From CADCVW01 sp035644935 (lineage in GTDB: Bacteria > Pseudomonadota > Alphaproteobacteria > Sphingomonadales > Sphingomonadaceae), in contig DASQNO010000018.1 in the NCBI GenBank assembly GCA_035644935.1, positions 1 through 12,725 on the forward strand: DNA of 12,725 nucleotides, written 5' to 3'. Under the pieces are notes generated by a model. The model ran no database searches and was not told the origin of the DNA. It saw only the letters and a list, made by a program, of their open reading frames with translations. The position numbers and the translations under genes are program-made. Below, one piece after another: positions 1-6,087 of the stretch; position 1 is the stretch's first letter; every line of letters begins with the position of its first letter.

Positions 1-1006
1 TCCCCGCCGCGTAGAGCGCCATGTACAGCGGCGATCCGTGCGCGAGCAGCGTCGACAACGTGATCAGGAAGTCGCCGGATGCGCTCTCGCCCTGCACCTT
101 GTTGCCGGCGAACTGCGCGATCGTCAGCGGCATCAGCAGCAGCGACGATGCGAAGATCGGTGGGATGACGCCCGCGGTGTTGATCTTGAGCGGAAGATGC
201 GAACGCTCCGCTTCCATGCCGCCGCGCGCGGTCTGGCGCTTGGGGTACTGGATCAGCACGCGGCGCTGCGCGCGCTCCATGAAGCAGATGAACAGGATCA
301 GGCCGATCGCGAGCAGCAGCACCGCGACGATGATCAACGGCGACAGCGTGCCCGTGCGGCCGCCCTCGAACACCTGCGCCAGCGCCTGCGGCAGCGAGGC
401 CACGATGCCCGCCATGATGATCAGCGACACGCCGTTGCCGATGCCTCGCGAGGTGATCTGCTCGCCGATCCACATCAGGAACATCGTGCCGCCCACCAGC
501 GTCACCACGGTGGACAGGATGAACAGGTTACCCGGGTTGACGACGACGCTGATGCCTTGGCTCGCCGTCGATCCCATCAGGCTGGTGGCCAGGAAATAGC
601 CCTGAACCACCGTCAGGAACACGGTGCCGTACCGCGTATACTGGTTCATCTTCTTTCGGCCGGCCTCGCCCTCCTTCTTCAACGCCGCCATGTGCGGGCT
701 GAGCGAGGTCGAAAGCTGCACCACGATCGACGCGGTGATATAGGGCATCACGCCGAGCGCGATCAGCGACGCGCGCTCCAGCGAACCGCCGGAGAAGGTG
801 TTGAAGAAGTCCAGAACGCCGCCGCGCTGCGTGTTGTACAGCTCCGCCATCATCAACGGGTCGATGCCCGGCAGCGGCACGAAGCTCAGCATCCGGAACA
901 CAACCAGGGCGCCAAGCGTAAACCACAGGCGCTTCTTGAGCTCGGTCGCCTTGGTGAAGCTCGCCATCGATATGTTGGCGGCCATCTGTTCGGCTGCGGA
1001 TGCCAT
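1..1006 (-). CDS. secY: Preprotein translocase channel subunit SecY (5' part; 3' end beyond window)
   Basis: SecY forms the protein-conducting channel of the inner membrane, with SecE and SecG, through which SecA or the ribosome drives unfolded proteins. The first 335 codons are present and open throughout; the family is about 440–460 residues, so roughly the last quarter lies outside. The start is the ATG at 1006, giving MASAAEQMAANIS followed by the typical FTKATELKKRLWFTLGALVV first cytosolic and membrane segment. Hydrophobic membrane spans recur along the protein. The conserved loop RGIGNGVSL is at about residues 187–195. The cytosolic loop RRVLIQYPKRQ, which in this family contacts ribosome and SecA, is at about 248–258. 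The ribosome binding site is weak (AAGG about 12 nt upstream). It is the last spc-block gene here and follows rplO after an unusually long 185-nt gap holding a palindromic repeat and a hairpin. Identity is certain; only the length is incomplete. Confidence 0.97.
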   Translation of the reverse strand, partial: MASAAEQMAANISMASFTKATELKKRLWFTLGALVVFRMLSFVPLPGIDPLMMAELYNTQRGGVLDFFNTFSGGSLERASLIALGVMPYITASIVVQLSTSLSPHMAALKKEGEAGRKKMNQYTRYGTVFLTVVQGYFLATSLMGSTASQGISVVVNPGNLFILSTVVTLVGGTMFLMWIGEQITSRGIGNGVSLIIMAGIVASLPQALAQVFEGGRTGTLSPLIIVAVLLLAIGLILFICFMERAQRRVLIQYPKRQTARGGMEAERSHLPLKINTAGVIPPIFASSLLLMPLTIAQFAGNKVQGESASGDFLITLSTLLAHGSPLYMALYAAG

Positions 1007-1025
1007 GCGTTTTTGGACCTTGATG

Positions 1026-1043
1026 CGCGGACGAAGGTCCGCG
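1026..1043 (-). promoter_or_regulatory. Hairpin in the secY leader
   Basis: A perfect 7-bp inverted repeat, CGCGGAC and GTCCGCG, encloses a 4-nt loop about 20 nt upstream of the secY start codon. A second small stem (GACGG/CCGTC, 1062–1076) lies just upstream of it in the mRNA. No U-run follows, so it is not a standard intrinsic terminator. It could influence secY translation or simply separate the repeat at 1093–1184 from the start site. The inverted repeat is seen directly; any function is inference. Confidence 0.4.
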
Positions 1044-1092
1044 TGCTTGGCGATCATATAGGACGGGCATGCCGTCGCGCCCAACCCCTAAA

Positions 1093-1184
1093 CGTCATCC
1101 CGGCAAATGCCGGAGTCTGATTGGCGGTTCGCACAAAGGCTTCGTGGCCACCGCCCTGAGATCCTGGCCTTCGCCGGGACGACG
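1093..1184. repeat. Palindromic intergenic repeat, copy A (rplO–secY gap)
   Basis: The ends are imperfect inverted repeats: CGTCATCCCGGCAAATGCC on the left, and its complement-like partner CGTCGTCCCGGCGAAGGCC read inward from the right. Inside, GGCGGT (1123–1128) pairs with ACCGCC (1150–1155). The 92-bp unit can therefore fold into one long hairpin, and the left arm also makes its own small stem-loop (CCGGC/GCCGG). It starts 7 nt after the rplO stop codon. The same end sequence recurs at 1779–1890, so this is a dispersed family rather than a private hairpin. It resembles REP or MITE-like intergenic repeats common in alphaproteobacterial genomes. It has no coding capacity. Confidence 0.8.
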
Positions 1185-1191
1185 CGCGACC

Positions 1192-1725
1192 TTACGCTTT
1201 GCGCGCGTCCAGCTTGGCCTGGCGGACCTTGCCCTTCTTGGCGGCGGCCTTCTCGGCGGCCGGGACGACGGCGATCACCTCGACGCTGCCCCCTGCCCGC
1301 TCGACCGCTTCGATCGCGCCCTTGGACGCACCGGCGACACGAAGTGAGATCTTCGCCGTCAGTTCGCCCTTGCCGAGCAGGCGCACGCCGTCCTTGCCGC
1401 CGCGCGCGAGGCCGGCGGCCTTCAGCGCCGCGTGGTCCAGCGTGCCGTCAACTGGCAGCGTGCCGAGGTCCACCAGCTTTTGGATCGCGCCCAGGTTCAC
1501 TTCGGCGAAGTCCTTGGCGAAGATGTTGTTAAAGCCGCGCTTCGGAATCCGCATGTGCAGCGGCATTTGACCGCCCTCGAAGCCCGCGATGCTGACGCCG
1601 GAGCGGCTTTTCTGCCCCTTCTGCCCGCGCCCGCCGGTCTTGCCGACGCCGGAACCGATGCCGCGTCCGACCCGGACCCGCGACTTGCGCGCGCCGGGAT
1701 TGTCTCTGATGTCGTTCAGTTTCAT
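1192..1725 (-). CDS. rplO: 50S ribosomal protein L15
   Basis: L15 is a late-assembling large-subunit protein that binds 23S rRNA through a long basic N-terminal arm. The 177-residue product begins MKLNDIRDNPGARKSRVRVG and carries the Gly/Arg-rich family signature GRGIGSGVGKTGGRGQKGQK at about residues 20–39. After it comes the GFEGGQMPLHMRIPKRGF segment, then the globular domain, ending in a basic KLDARKA tail. The family usually has 140–165 residues, so it is slightly long at the C-terminus. I chose the ATG at 1725 because it gives the conserved N-terminus. An in-frame ATG pair at 1782 and 1779 would add a non-homologous leader and lies in a repeat. The ribosome binding site is weak (GCGAG). 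Both flanking gaps (about 180 nt each) hold a copy of the same palindromic repeat, unlike the tight packing elsewhere. Confidence 0.97.
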   Translation of the reverse strand: MKLNDIRDNPGARKSRVRVGRGIGSGVGKTGGRGQKGQKSRSGVSIAGFEGGQMPLHMRIPKRGFNNIFAKDFAEVNLGAIQKLVDLGTLPVDGTLDHAALKAAGLARGGKDGVRLLGKGELTAKISLRVAGASKGAIEAVERAGGSVEVIAVVPAAEKAAAKKGKVRQAKLDARKA

Positions 1726-1778
1726 TTCAATGCACTCGCTTTCGCTTTTATCGCGCGGGATGGAAGAAAGGAGAAGCA

Positions 1779-1890
1779 TCATCCCGGCAAAAGCCAGGAC
1801 CCAAGATCATGATGTTCGGAGGATTAGCAACGACTTCGCCGCCTCACCCTCGATCTCCGTGTTCTTGGATCCCTGCTACCGCCGGGATGA
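1779..1890. repeat. Palindromic intergenic repeat, copy B (rpmD–rplO gap)
   Basis: The perfect 10-bp terminal inverted repeat TCATCCCGGC (1779–1788) and GCCGGGATGA (1881–1890) bounds a 112-bp unit. Further nested pairs are CCAAGA (1801–1806) with TCTTGG (1863–1868), and CGGAG (1817–1821) with CTCCG (1855–1859). The whole unit can fold as a long imperfect hairpin in the spc mRNA. Its ends match copy A at 1093–1184, but the interior differs, as expected for a non-autonomous element kept for its termini. A GGGATG at 1757–1762 outside the unit could also pair with the left end. It has no coding capacity and no clear target-site duplication. Confidence 0.8.
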
Positions 1891-1905
1891 CCATATATTC
1901 GGTCT

Positions 1906-2088
1906 TTAGCTCTGCGTCTCGACCTTGAGCATATGCGCGACCTTGCGGATCGCGCCCATGTTGTCGGGGGTGTCTTCGATCTCAACCGTGCGGCCCATCT
2001 TGTTCAGACCGAGCCCGATCAGCGTCGCGCGCTGGTCCTTGGGACGGCGGATGGGGGAGCCGGTCTGCGTGATCTTGATCGTCGCCAT
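1906..2088 (-). CDS. rpmD: 50S ribosomal protein L30
   Basis: L30 is a small large-subunit protein bound to 23S rRNA near the subunit's shoulder. The 60-residue product is the usual bacterial length. It starts MATIKITQTGSPIRRPKDQR and contains the family core TLIGLGLNKMGRTVEIEDTP, followed by the short helix NMGAIRKVAHMLKVE. The start ATG lies 6 nt after the rpsE stop codon, and the GGAG overlapping the end of rpsE serves as its ribosome binding site, so coupling to rpsE translation is likely. Downstream, the usual tight junction with rplO is broken by a 180-nt gap containing a palindromic repeat. Length and motif are typical and there is no sign of damage. Confidence 0.97.
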   Translation of the reverse strand: MATIKITQTGSPIRRPKDQRATLIGLGLNKMGRTVEIEDTPDNMGAIRKVAHMLKVETQS

Positions 2089-2094
2089 CTCAAA

Positions 2095-2868
2095 CTACTC
2101 CACAACCGCTTCGGCGGCGGCTTCGGCTTCCGCCGGCGCCGCGCCGCCGCGACCCAGCAGGTCGGCGATCTTCTTGCCGCGGCGCTGTGCGACCGCCTTG
2201 GGGCTCGTCTGCTCGCCCAGCGCCTCGAACGTCGCGCGGATCATGTTGTACGGGTTGGACGTGCCCGTCGACTTGGTCACCACGTCCGCGACCCCCAGCG
2301 ATTCGAAGATCGCGCGCATCGGCCCGCCGGCGATGATGCCCGTGCCCGACGGCGCCGAACGGACGTACACGCGGCCGGCGCCGAAATGGCCCATGCCGTC
2401 GTGATGCAGCGTGCGGCCTTCACGAAGCGGAACGCGAACCATCGCGCGCTTGGCCGCAGCCGTGCCCTTGGTGATCGCTTCCGGCACTTCGCGCGCCTTG
2501 CCCTTGCCAAAACCGACGCGACCCTTGCCGTCACCCACGACGACCAGTGCCGCGAAGCCGAAGCGCTTGCCGCCCTTTACCGTCTTGGACACGCGGTTGA
2601 TGTGGACCAGCTTTTCGATCAGCTCCTCGCCGCCCTCTTCGCGCGGGCCGCCGCGCTGGCCGTCGCGACGACCGCGATTGCCGCCGGGGCCGCCGCCGCG
2701 GTTGCCGCCGGGGCCGCCGCCGCGATTGCCGCCGGGACCGCCCCGGCCGCCGCCGCCGCGAGCGCCGCGCGCGGGGCCGCGATCGTCGCCAGAAGACGCC
2801 GGCGCAGGCGCGTTCTCGGTCGGGTTGACGATGTCCTGCGGAGGACCGGCTTCGGTTACGTCTGCCAT
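2095..2868 (-). CDS. rpsE: 30S ribosomal protein S5 with Gly/Arg-rich N-terminal extension
   Basis: S5 sits at the mRNA entry side and decoding region of the small subunit, where it helps fidelity and mRNA unwinding. The product is 257 residues against about 167 in E. coli. The conserved core begins near residue 82 (ELIEKLVHINRVSKTVKGGK). It includes VVGDGKGRVGFGKGKAREVPEAI (about 110–132) and the C-terminal domain with APSGTGIIAGGPMRAIFE. The extra length is an N-terminal low-complexity region: an acidic/proline-rich start (1–29), then a Gly/Arg tract (30–78) with 11 arginines and three copies of an eight-residue GGPGGNR-type unit. A short Ala/Glu tail also extends the C-terminus. Sphingomonad S5 proteins commonly carry extensions of this kind; the function is unknown. 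The start ATG is 4 nt after rplR, with GGAG upstream in the rplR end. Confidence 0.97.
   Translation of the reverse strand: MADVTEAGPPQDIVNPTENAPAPASSGDDRGPARGARGGGGRGGPGGNRGGGPGGNRGGGPGGNRGRRDGQRGGPREEGGEELIEKLVHINRVSKTVKGGKRFGFAALVVVGDGKGRVGFGKGKAREVPEAITKGTAAAKRAMVRVPLREGRTLHHDGMGHFGAGRVYVRSAPSGTGIIAGGPMRAIFESLGVADVVTKSTGTSNPYNMIRATFEALGEQTSPKAVAQRRGKKIADLLGRGGAAPAEAEAAAEAVVE
2674..2745 (-). repeat. Three 24-bp tandem repeats inside rpsE
   Basis: Three consecutive 24-bp units encode residues 42–49, 50–57 and 58–65 of S5, each (R/G)GGPGGNR. The first-encoded unit differs slightly at its edge; the other two differ by few bases. Near-identity at the DNA level, including third positions, suggests recent duplication or slippage, so copy number may vary between related strains. 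Confidence 0.85.
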
Positions 2869-2872
2869 TCTC

Positions 2873-3238
2873 TTAAAACTCCAGGCCGCTTGCGCGCGCC
2901 GCGTCGGCCAGCGCCTTCACGCGGCCGTGATACAGAAACCCGCCACGATCGAACACGACGGTGGTGACACCGGCGGCAACCGCGCGCTCGGCAACGCGCT
3001 TGCCGACTTCCGCCGCCGCTGCCGTCGTCGCGCCGGTCTTGCCCTTGCCGTCGGCATCCAGCGAAGACGCCGCCGCGAGCGTGCGACCCTGCGCGTCGTC
3101 GATCAGCTGCGCATAGATATGCCGGCCGGAACGGTGAATAGACAGCCGCGGCCGCGCGCCGCCGAGAACAGCGCCCTTGGCCTTAAGCGCCGTGCGCACG
3201 CGACGCCGGCGACGGTCGAAGAGAGACATCTTGGCCAT
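2873..3238 (-). CDS. rplR: 50S ribosomal protein L18
   Basis: L18 binds 5S rRNA and, with L5 and L25, anchors the central protuberance of the large subunit. The 121-residue product has the basic N-terminal stretch SLFDRRRRRVRTALKA, the RPRLSIHRSGRHIYAQLIDD segment typical of the family, and the C-terminal VVFDRGGFLYHGRVKALADAARASGLEF signature. The start ATG at 3238 shares one nucleotide with the rplF stop (TAATG), so it is probably translated by ribosomes finishing rplF. GGAAG lies upstream in the end of rplF. An in-frame ATG at 3229 (MSLFDRR...) is a possible alternative start three codons in. The length is close to the usual 117–120. Confidence 0.97.
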   Translation of the reverse strand: MAKMSLFDRRRRRVRTALKAKGAVLGGARPRLSIHRSGRHIYAQLIDDAQGRTLAAASSLDADGKGKTGATTAAAAEVGKRVAERAVAAGVTTVVFDRGGFLYHGRVKALADAARASGLEF

Positions 3239-3771
3239 TACTTCTTCTTCCCTTCCTTGCGGAAGATGAACTCGCCGCGATACTTGATGCCTTTGCCCTT
3301 GTAAGGCTCGGGCTTGCGCCAGCGGCGGATCTCGGCGGCGAACTGCCCGACGCGCTGCCGGTCGTTGCCGCTGATCACAACCGTGGTCTGATCCGGCGTC
3401 GCGACCGCGAGGCCCTCCGGGATGTCCAGATTAACGTCGTGGCTGTAGCCGAGCTGCAGACGCAAATTCTTGCCCTGCACCGCCGCGCGGTACCCGACGC
3501 CCGTGATTTCCAGCGTCTTGGTAAAGCCTTCGGTCACGCCCGTGACCAGGTTCTGCACCAGCGTGCGGTGCATGCCCCAGAACGCACGGGCGCGCTTGGT
3601 TTCGTTCGCCGGCTTCACCGTAATGCTGCCCTCGGCGATACCGTAATCGAGATCGTCGATCATCGGCATCGTCAGCGTGCCCTTCGCGCCCTTGACCGAC
3701 AGCACGCCTTCCGACGCGCTGGCGGTGACGCCGCCCGGCACGGCGACCGGCACTTTTCCGATACGTGACAT
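3238..3771 (-). CDS. rplF: 50S ribosomal protein L6
   Basis: L6 lies near the factor-binding GTPase centre and contacts the sarcin–ricin region of 23S rRNA. The 177-residue product matches the family length. It has the two repeated alpha/beta domains: an N-terminal MSRIGKVPVAVPGGV followed by GVLSVKGAKGTLTM, and a C-terminal domain ending in the signature PEPYKGKGIKYRGEFIFRKEG (about 153–173). I chose ATG 3771 because it yields the conserved MSRIGK start and has a strong GGAGGT ribosome binding site 8 nt upstream. An upstream in-frame start at 3804 would lie inside rpsH and is not supported. The gap to rpsH is 1 nt, and the stop overlaps the rplR start by 1 nt. Confidence 0.97.
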   Translation of the reverse strand: MSRIGKVPVAVPGGVTASASEGVLSVKGAKGTLTMPMIDDLDYGIAEGSITVKPANETKRARAFWGMHRTLVQNLVTGVTEGFTKTLEITGVGYRAAVQGKNLRLQLGYSHDVNLDIPEGLAVATPDQTTVVISGNDRQRVGQFAAEIRRWRKPEPYKGKGIKYRGEFIFRKEGKKK

Positions 3772-3772
3772 T

Positions 3773-4168
3773 CTAGAATACCTCCGCCAGCACTTCGCCG
3801 CCAACGTTCTGATCGCGCGCTTCCGCGTCGCTCAGGACGCCGCGGGGCGTGGACACGATGGTGATGCCAAGGCCGTTGCGAACCCGCGGCAGATCGGTCG
3901 AGCCCGAATAAACCCGGCGACCGGGCTTTGACACGCGGCTGACGTGCTGAATCGCGGGCTTGCCCTCGAAATATTTCAGCTCGATGCGCAGGCCCTTGTG
4001 GGCGCCCAGCGCTTCTTCCGAATAGCCGCGGATATAGCCTTCGCGCTCGAGCACGTCGAGGACGCGCGCGCGCAGCTTGGACGCCGGGGTCACCACGCTG
4101 TCCTTCTTGGCCTGCTGGCCATTGCGGATGCGGGTGAGCAGGTCGCCCAGGGGATCGGTCAACGCCAT
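3773..4168 (-). CDS. rpsH: 30S ribosomal protein S8
   Basis: S8 is a primary binder of 16S rRNA helix 21 in the platform. In E. coli it also represses the spc operon by binding its mRNA near rplE. The 131-residue product has the usual length. It begins MALTDPLGDLLTRIRNGQQA, and its C-terminal half holds the family signature GRRVYSGSTDLPRVRNGLGITIVSTPRGVLSD (about 91–122). It starts 1 nt after the rpsN stop codon with only a weak ribosome binding site, suggesting coupling to rpsN. I could not recognise an S8-binding hairpin around the rplX–rplE junction by eye, so autoregulation of the E. coli type is neither shown nor excluded. Confidence 0.97.
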   Translation of the reverse strand: MALTDPLGDLLTRIRNGQQAKKDSVVTPASKLRARVLDVLEREGYIRGYSEEALGAHKGLRIELKYFEGKPAIQHVSRVSKPGRRVYSGSTDLPRVRNGLGITIVSTPRGVLSDAEARDQNVGGEVLAEVF

Positions 4169-4169
4169 A

Positions 4170-4475
4170 TTACCAACTCGACTTCGTGAGGCCGGGGATC
4201 ATCCCCATATTGCCCAGCTCGCGGATCATGATGCGCGACAACTGGAACTTGCGGTACACCGAACGGCTGCGGCCGGTGACCATGCACCGGTTGCGCACGC
4301 GCGTCGGGTTCGCGTTCCGGGGAAGCTCCGCCATCTTGAGGCGCGCCATCAGCCGGTCCGTGTCGTCCGCCGACTTGTCGTCCGCGACCGCACGCAGCTT
4401 GGCGAACTTCGCCGCATGCTGCTTGACGAGCTTCTTGCGCTTCTCGTTCTTGTTGATCGAACTCAGTTTCGCCAT
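4170..4475 (-). CDS. rpsN: 30S ribosomal protein S14, zinc-free type
   Basis: S14 binds the 3' domain of 16S rRNA in the head of the small subunit, next to S3 and S10. The product is 101 residues, the length of the zinc-independent (C-minus) form. It lacks the paired CxxC motifs of the short 61-residue zinc form; the only related segment is RVRNRCMVTGRSRSVYRKF (about 59–77), with a single cysteine. The N-terminus is lysine-rich (MAKLSSINKNEKRKKLVKQH), and the C-terminus ends in the conserved PGLTKSSW. The gap to rplE is 22 nt and carries an AGAAAGAG-type ribosome binding site. This is the normal chromosomal copy in its expected spc position, not a zinc-starvation paralogue. Confidence 0.97.
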   Translation of the reverse strand: MAKLSSINKNEKRKKLVKQHAAKFAKLRAVADDKSADDTDRLMARLKMAELPRNANPTRVRNRCMVTGRSRSVYRKFQLSRIMIRELGNMGMIPGLTKSSW

Positions 4476-4497
4476 GACTTAAGTTCTCTTTCTGGCC

Positions 4498-5097
4498 TTA
4501 GGCCGCCTGCGCCTGCGGCGCATCGGCCACGGGCTTGGGGAAGGGGAAGTTGAAGAGGCGCAGAAGTTCGCGCGCCTCGTCATCGGTACGCGCGGTGGTC
4601 GTGACGATCACGTCCATGCCGCGGACCTTGTCGATCTGGTCGTAGCTGATCTCCGGAAAGATGATCTGCTCTTTCAGGCCCATCGCGTAATTGCCGCGGC
4701 CGTCGAACGACTTGTCGTTCAAACCGCGGAAATCGCGCACGCGGGGAAGGGCGACGGTCACGAGACGGTCGAGGAACTCGAACATCCGCTCGCGGCGAAG
4801 CGTCACCTTGCAGCCGATCGGCATGCCTTCGCGCAGCTTGAACTGCGCGATGGACGTCTTTGCCTTGGTCACCACCGGCTTCTGGCCGGCGATCAGCTGC
4901 ATCTCGTTGGCCGCGATGTCGACCTTCTTCTTGTCCTGTGTCGCTTCGCCCACGCCCATGTTGATGACGATCTTGTCCAGCCGCGGAACCGCCATGCGGT
5001 TCTTGTACCCGAACTTCTCAATCATCGCCGGGACGATACGCTCGTCATAATCCTTCTTGAGGCGCGGCACGTAGCCGTCCGTCTTGGCTTCAGCCAT
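4498..5097 (-). CDS. rplE: 50S ribosomal protein L5
   Basis: L5 carries 5S rRNA into the central protuberance and contacts P-site tRNA. The 199-residue product has the family hallmarks in order: NRMAVPRLDKIVINMGVGEA (about 33–52), the AGQKPVVTKAKTSIAQFKLREG segment (about 70–91), and the C-terminal MDVIVTTTARTDDEARELLRLFNFPF. It is about 20 residues longer than E. coli L5, from an N-terminal MAEAKTDGYVPRLKKDYDE lead and an Ala-rich C-terminal tail. The ATG at 5097 lies inside the end of rplX (8-nt overlap, ATGGCTGA) with GGGGAG upstream, indicating translational coupling. No anomalies are seen. Confidence 0.97.
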   Translation of the reverse strand: MAEAKTDGYVPRLKKDYDERIVPAMIEKFGYKNRMAVPRLDKIVINMGVGEATQDKKKVDIAANEMQLIAGQKPVVTKAKTSIAQFKLREGMPIGCKVTLRRERMFEFLDRLVTVALPRVRDFRGLNDKSFDGRGNYAMGLKEQIIFPEISYDQIDKVRGMDVIVTTTARTDDEARELLRLFNFPFPKPVADAPQAQAA

Positions 5098-5410
5098 TGA
5101 TCAGCTCCCCGGATGCGGCCGCGACGCGGACCTTCTTGCCATCCCGTGTTTCGAAACGAACGCGCGTCGCCTTGCCCGTCTTGGGATCAGCGATCGCAAC
5201 CTTGGACGCATGCAGCGGCGCTTCGCTTTTCTTGAGGCCGCCCTGCGGGTCGGTCTGCGAAGGCTTGGCGTGGCGTGTGATCACGTTGATACCGCCGACG
5301 ATCACCTTGCCATCCTTGGGCATCGAAGCCGTGACGGTGCCGGTTTTGCCCTTGTCGCGGCCCGACAGGATCACGACCTGGTCGCCCTTCTTGATCTTTG
5401 CGGTCGCCAT
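5090..5410 (-). CDS. rplX: 50S ribosomal protein L24
   Basis: L24 is an early assembly initiator that binds domain I of 23S rRNA and lies near the exit tunnel. The 106-residue product contains the KOW motif near its N-terminus (KKGDQVVILSGRDKGKTGTV, about residues 7–26) and the following GGINVITRHAKPSQTDPQGG segment typical of the family. The start is the ATG at 5410, which shares one nucleotide with the rplN stop (TAATG). It has a strong GGAGGTG ribosome binding site in the last rplN codons. A longer reading of this frame back to 5719 would run through rplN out of frame and has no homologous sequence. Its end overlaps rplE by 8 nt. Confidence 0.96.
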   Translation of the reverse strand: MATAKIKKGDQVVILSGRDKGKTGTVTASMPKDGKVIVGGINVITRHAKPSQTDPQGGLKKSEAPLHASKVAIADPKTGKATRVRFETRDGKKVRVAAASGELING

Positions 5411-5778
5411 TACAGCACCTCCGGCGCGAGCGAGATGATCTTCATGTGCTTCTTGGCGCGCAGTTCGCGCACCACCGGGCCGAAGATACGAGTGCCGATC
5501 GGCTCCTCGTTCTTGTTGACCAGCACGGCGGCATTGCTGTCGAAGCGGATCGTCGAACCGTCGGCGCGGTGAATGTCCTTGGCGGTACGCACGATGACGG
5601 CGCGATGGACGTCGCCCTTCTTCACGCGGCCACGCGGCGCTGCTTCCTTGATCGACACGACGATGATGTCGCCGACGCCGGCGAAGCGACGCTTGGACCC
5701 GCCCAGCACCTTGATGCACTGGACGCGCTTGGCGCCGCTATTGTCGGCGACTTCGAGATTGGACTGCATCTGGATCAT
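5410..5778 (-). CDS. rplN: 50S ribosomal protein L14
   Basis: L14 sits on the interface side of the large subunit, forms an intersubunit bridge and is the target of the silencing factor RsfS. The 122-residue product is the exact family length. It begins MIQMQSNLEVADNSGAKRVQ and includes the signature GDIIVVSIKEAAPRGRVKKGDVHRAVIVRT (about 37–66), ending RELRAKKHMKIISLAPEVL. It is conventionally the first gene of the spc operon. Here it follows rpsQ after only 36 nt. That spacer carries AGAAGGAA as a ribosome binding site but no promoter or terminator I can recognise, so S10 and spc blocks are probably co-transcribed. Confidence 0.98.
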   Translation of the reverse strand: MIQMQSNLEVADNSGAKRVQCIKVLGGSKRRFAGVGDIIVVSIKEAAPRGRVKKGDVHRAVIVRTAKDIHRADGSTIRFDSNAAVLVNKNEEPIGTRIFGPVVRELRAKKHMKIISLAPEVL

Positions 5779-5814
5779 GGCTTGATCCCGTTCCTTCTAA
5801 TTCGTGTGTGGCGG

Positions 5815-6084
5815 TTAAGCCGTGTCGGCCCGCTCGGGCGTCGCGTGCGTGTCGACGCGATCGATCACGGTCCACGTCTTCAGCTTGGAAATCGGCGCGG
5901 TCTCTTCGATCCGCACAGTCTCGCCCTGCTTGTAGACATTGCCTTCGTCATGCGCGTGATACTTCTTCGAACGCTTGATGATCTTGCCGTACAGCGGGTG
6001 CTTCACCCGCCGTTCGATCGACACGACCACCGTCTTGTCCGGCTTGTCCGACACGATCGTGCCGGTGAGAATACGTTTCGGCAT
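5815..6084 (-). CDS. rpsQ: 30S ribosomal protein S17
   Basis: S17 is a primary 16S rRNA 5'-domain binder with an OB fold. The 89-residue product has the family core MPKRILTGTIVSDKPDKTVVV at the start and the signature RVKHPLYGKIIKRSKKYHAHDE at about residues 26–47. The KQGETVRIEETAPISKLKTW strand region follows. It is a few residues longer than E. coli S17 owing to a DTHATPERADTA tail. The start ATG is 3 nt after the rpmC stop, with only a weak GGGA upstream, so coupling to rpmC is likely. It is the last gene of the classical S10 operon. Confidence 0.97.
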   Translation of the reverse strand: MPKRILTGTIVSDKPDKTVVVSIERRVKHPLYGKIIKRSKKYHAHDEGNVYKQGETVRIEETAPISKLKTWTVIDRVDTHATPERADTA

Positions 6085-6087
6085 GGC

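Noticed and set aside
528..1070. Minus-strand frame starting at an ATG upstream of secY (MPVLYDRQARG...)
   Set aside because: It is out of frame with the intact secY and has no homologous sequence. At most it is an upstream start codon affecting secY, which is noted with the leader.
38..1120. Plus-strand 360-codon frame opposite secY
   Set aside because: It is an Arg/His/Gln-rich shadow of the secY coding sequence, and it runs through the palindromic repeat into non-coding spacer.
5411..5719. Upstream extension of the rplX frame to 5719
   Set aside because: The extra part lies wholly within rplN in another frame. The conserved L24 N-terminus and a strong ribosome binding site fix the start at 5410.
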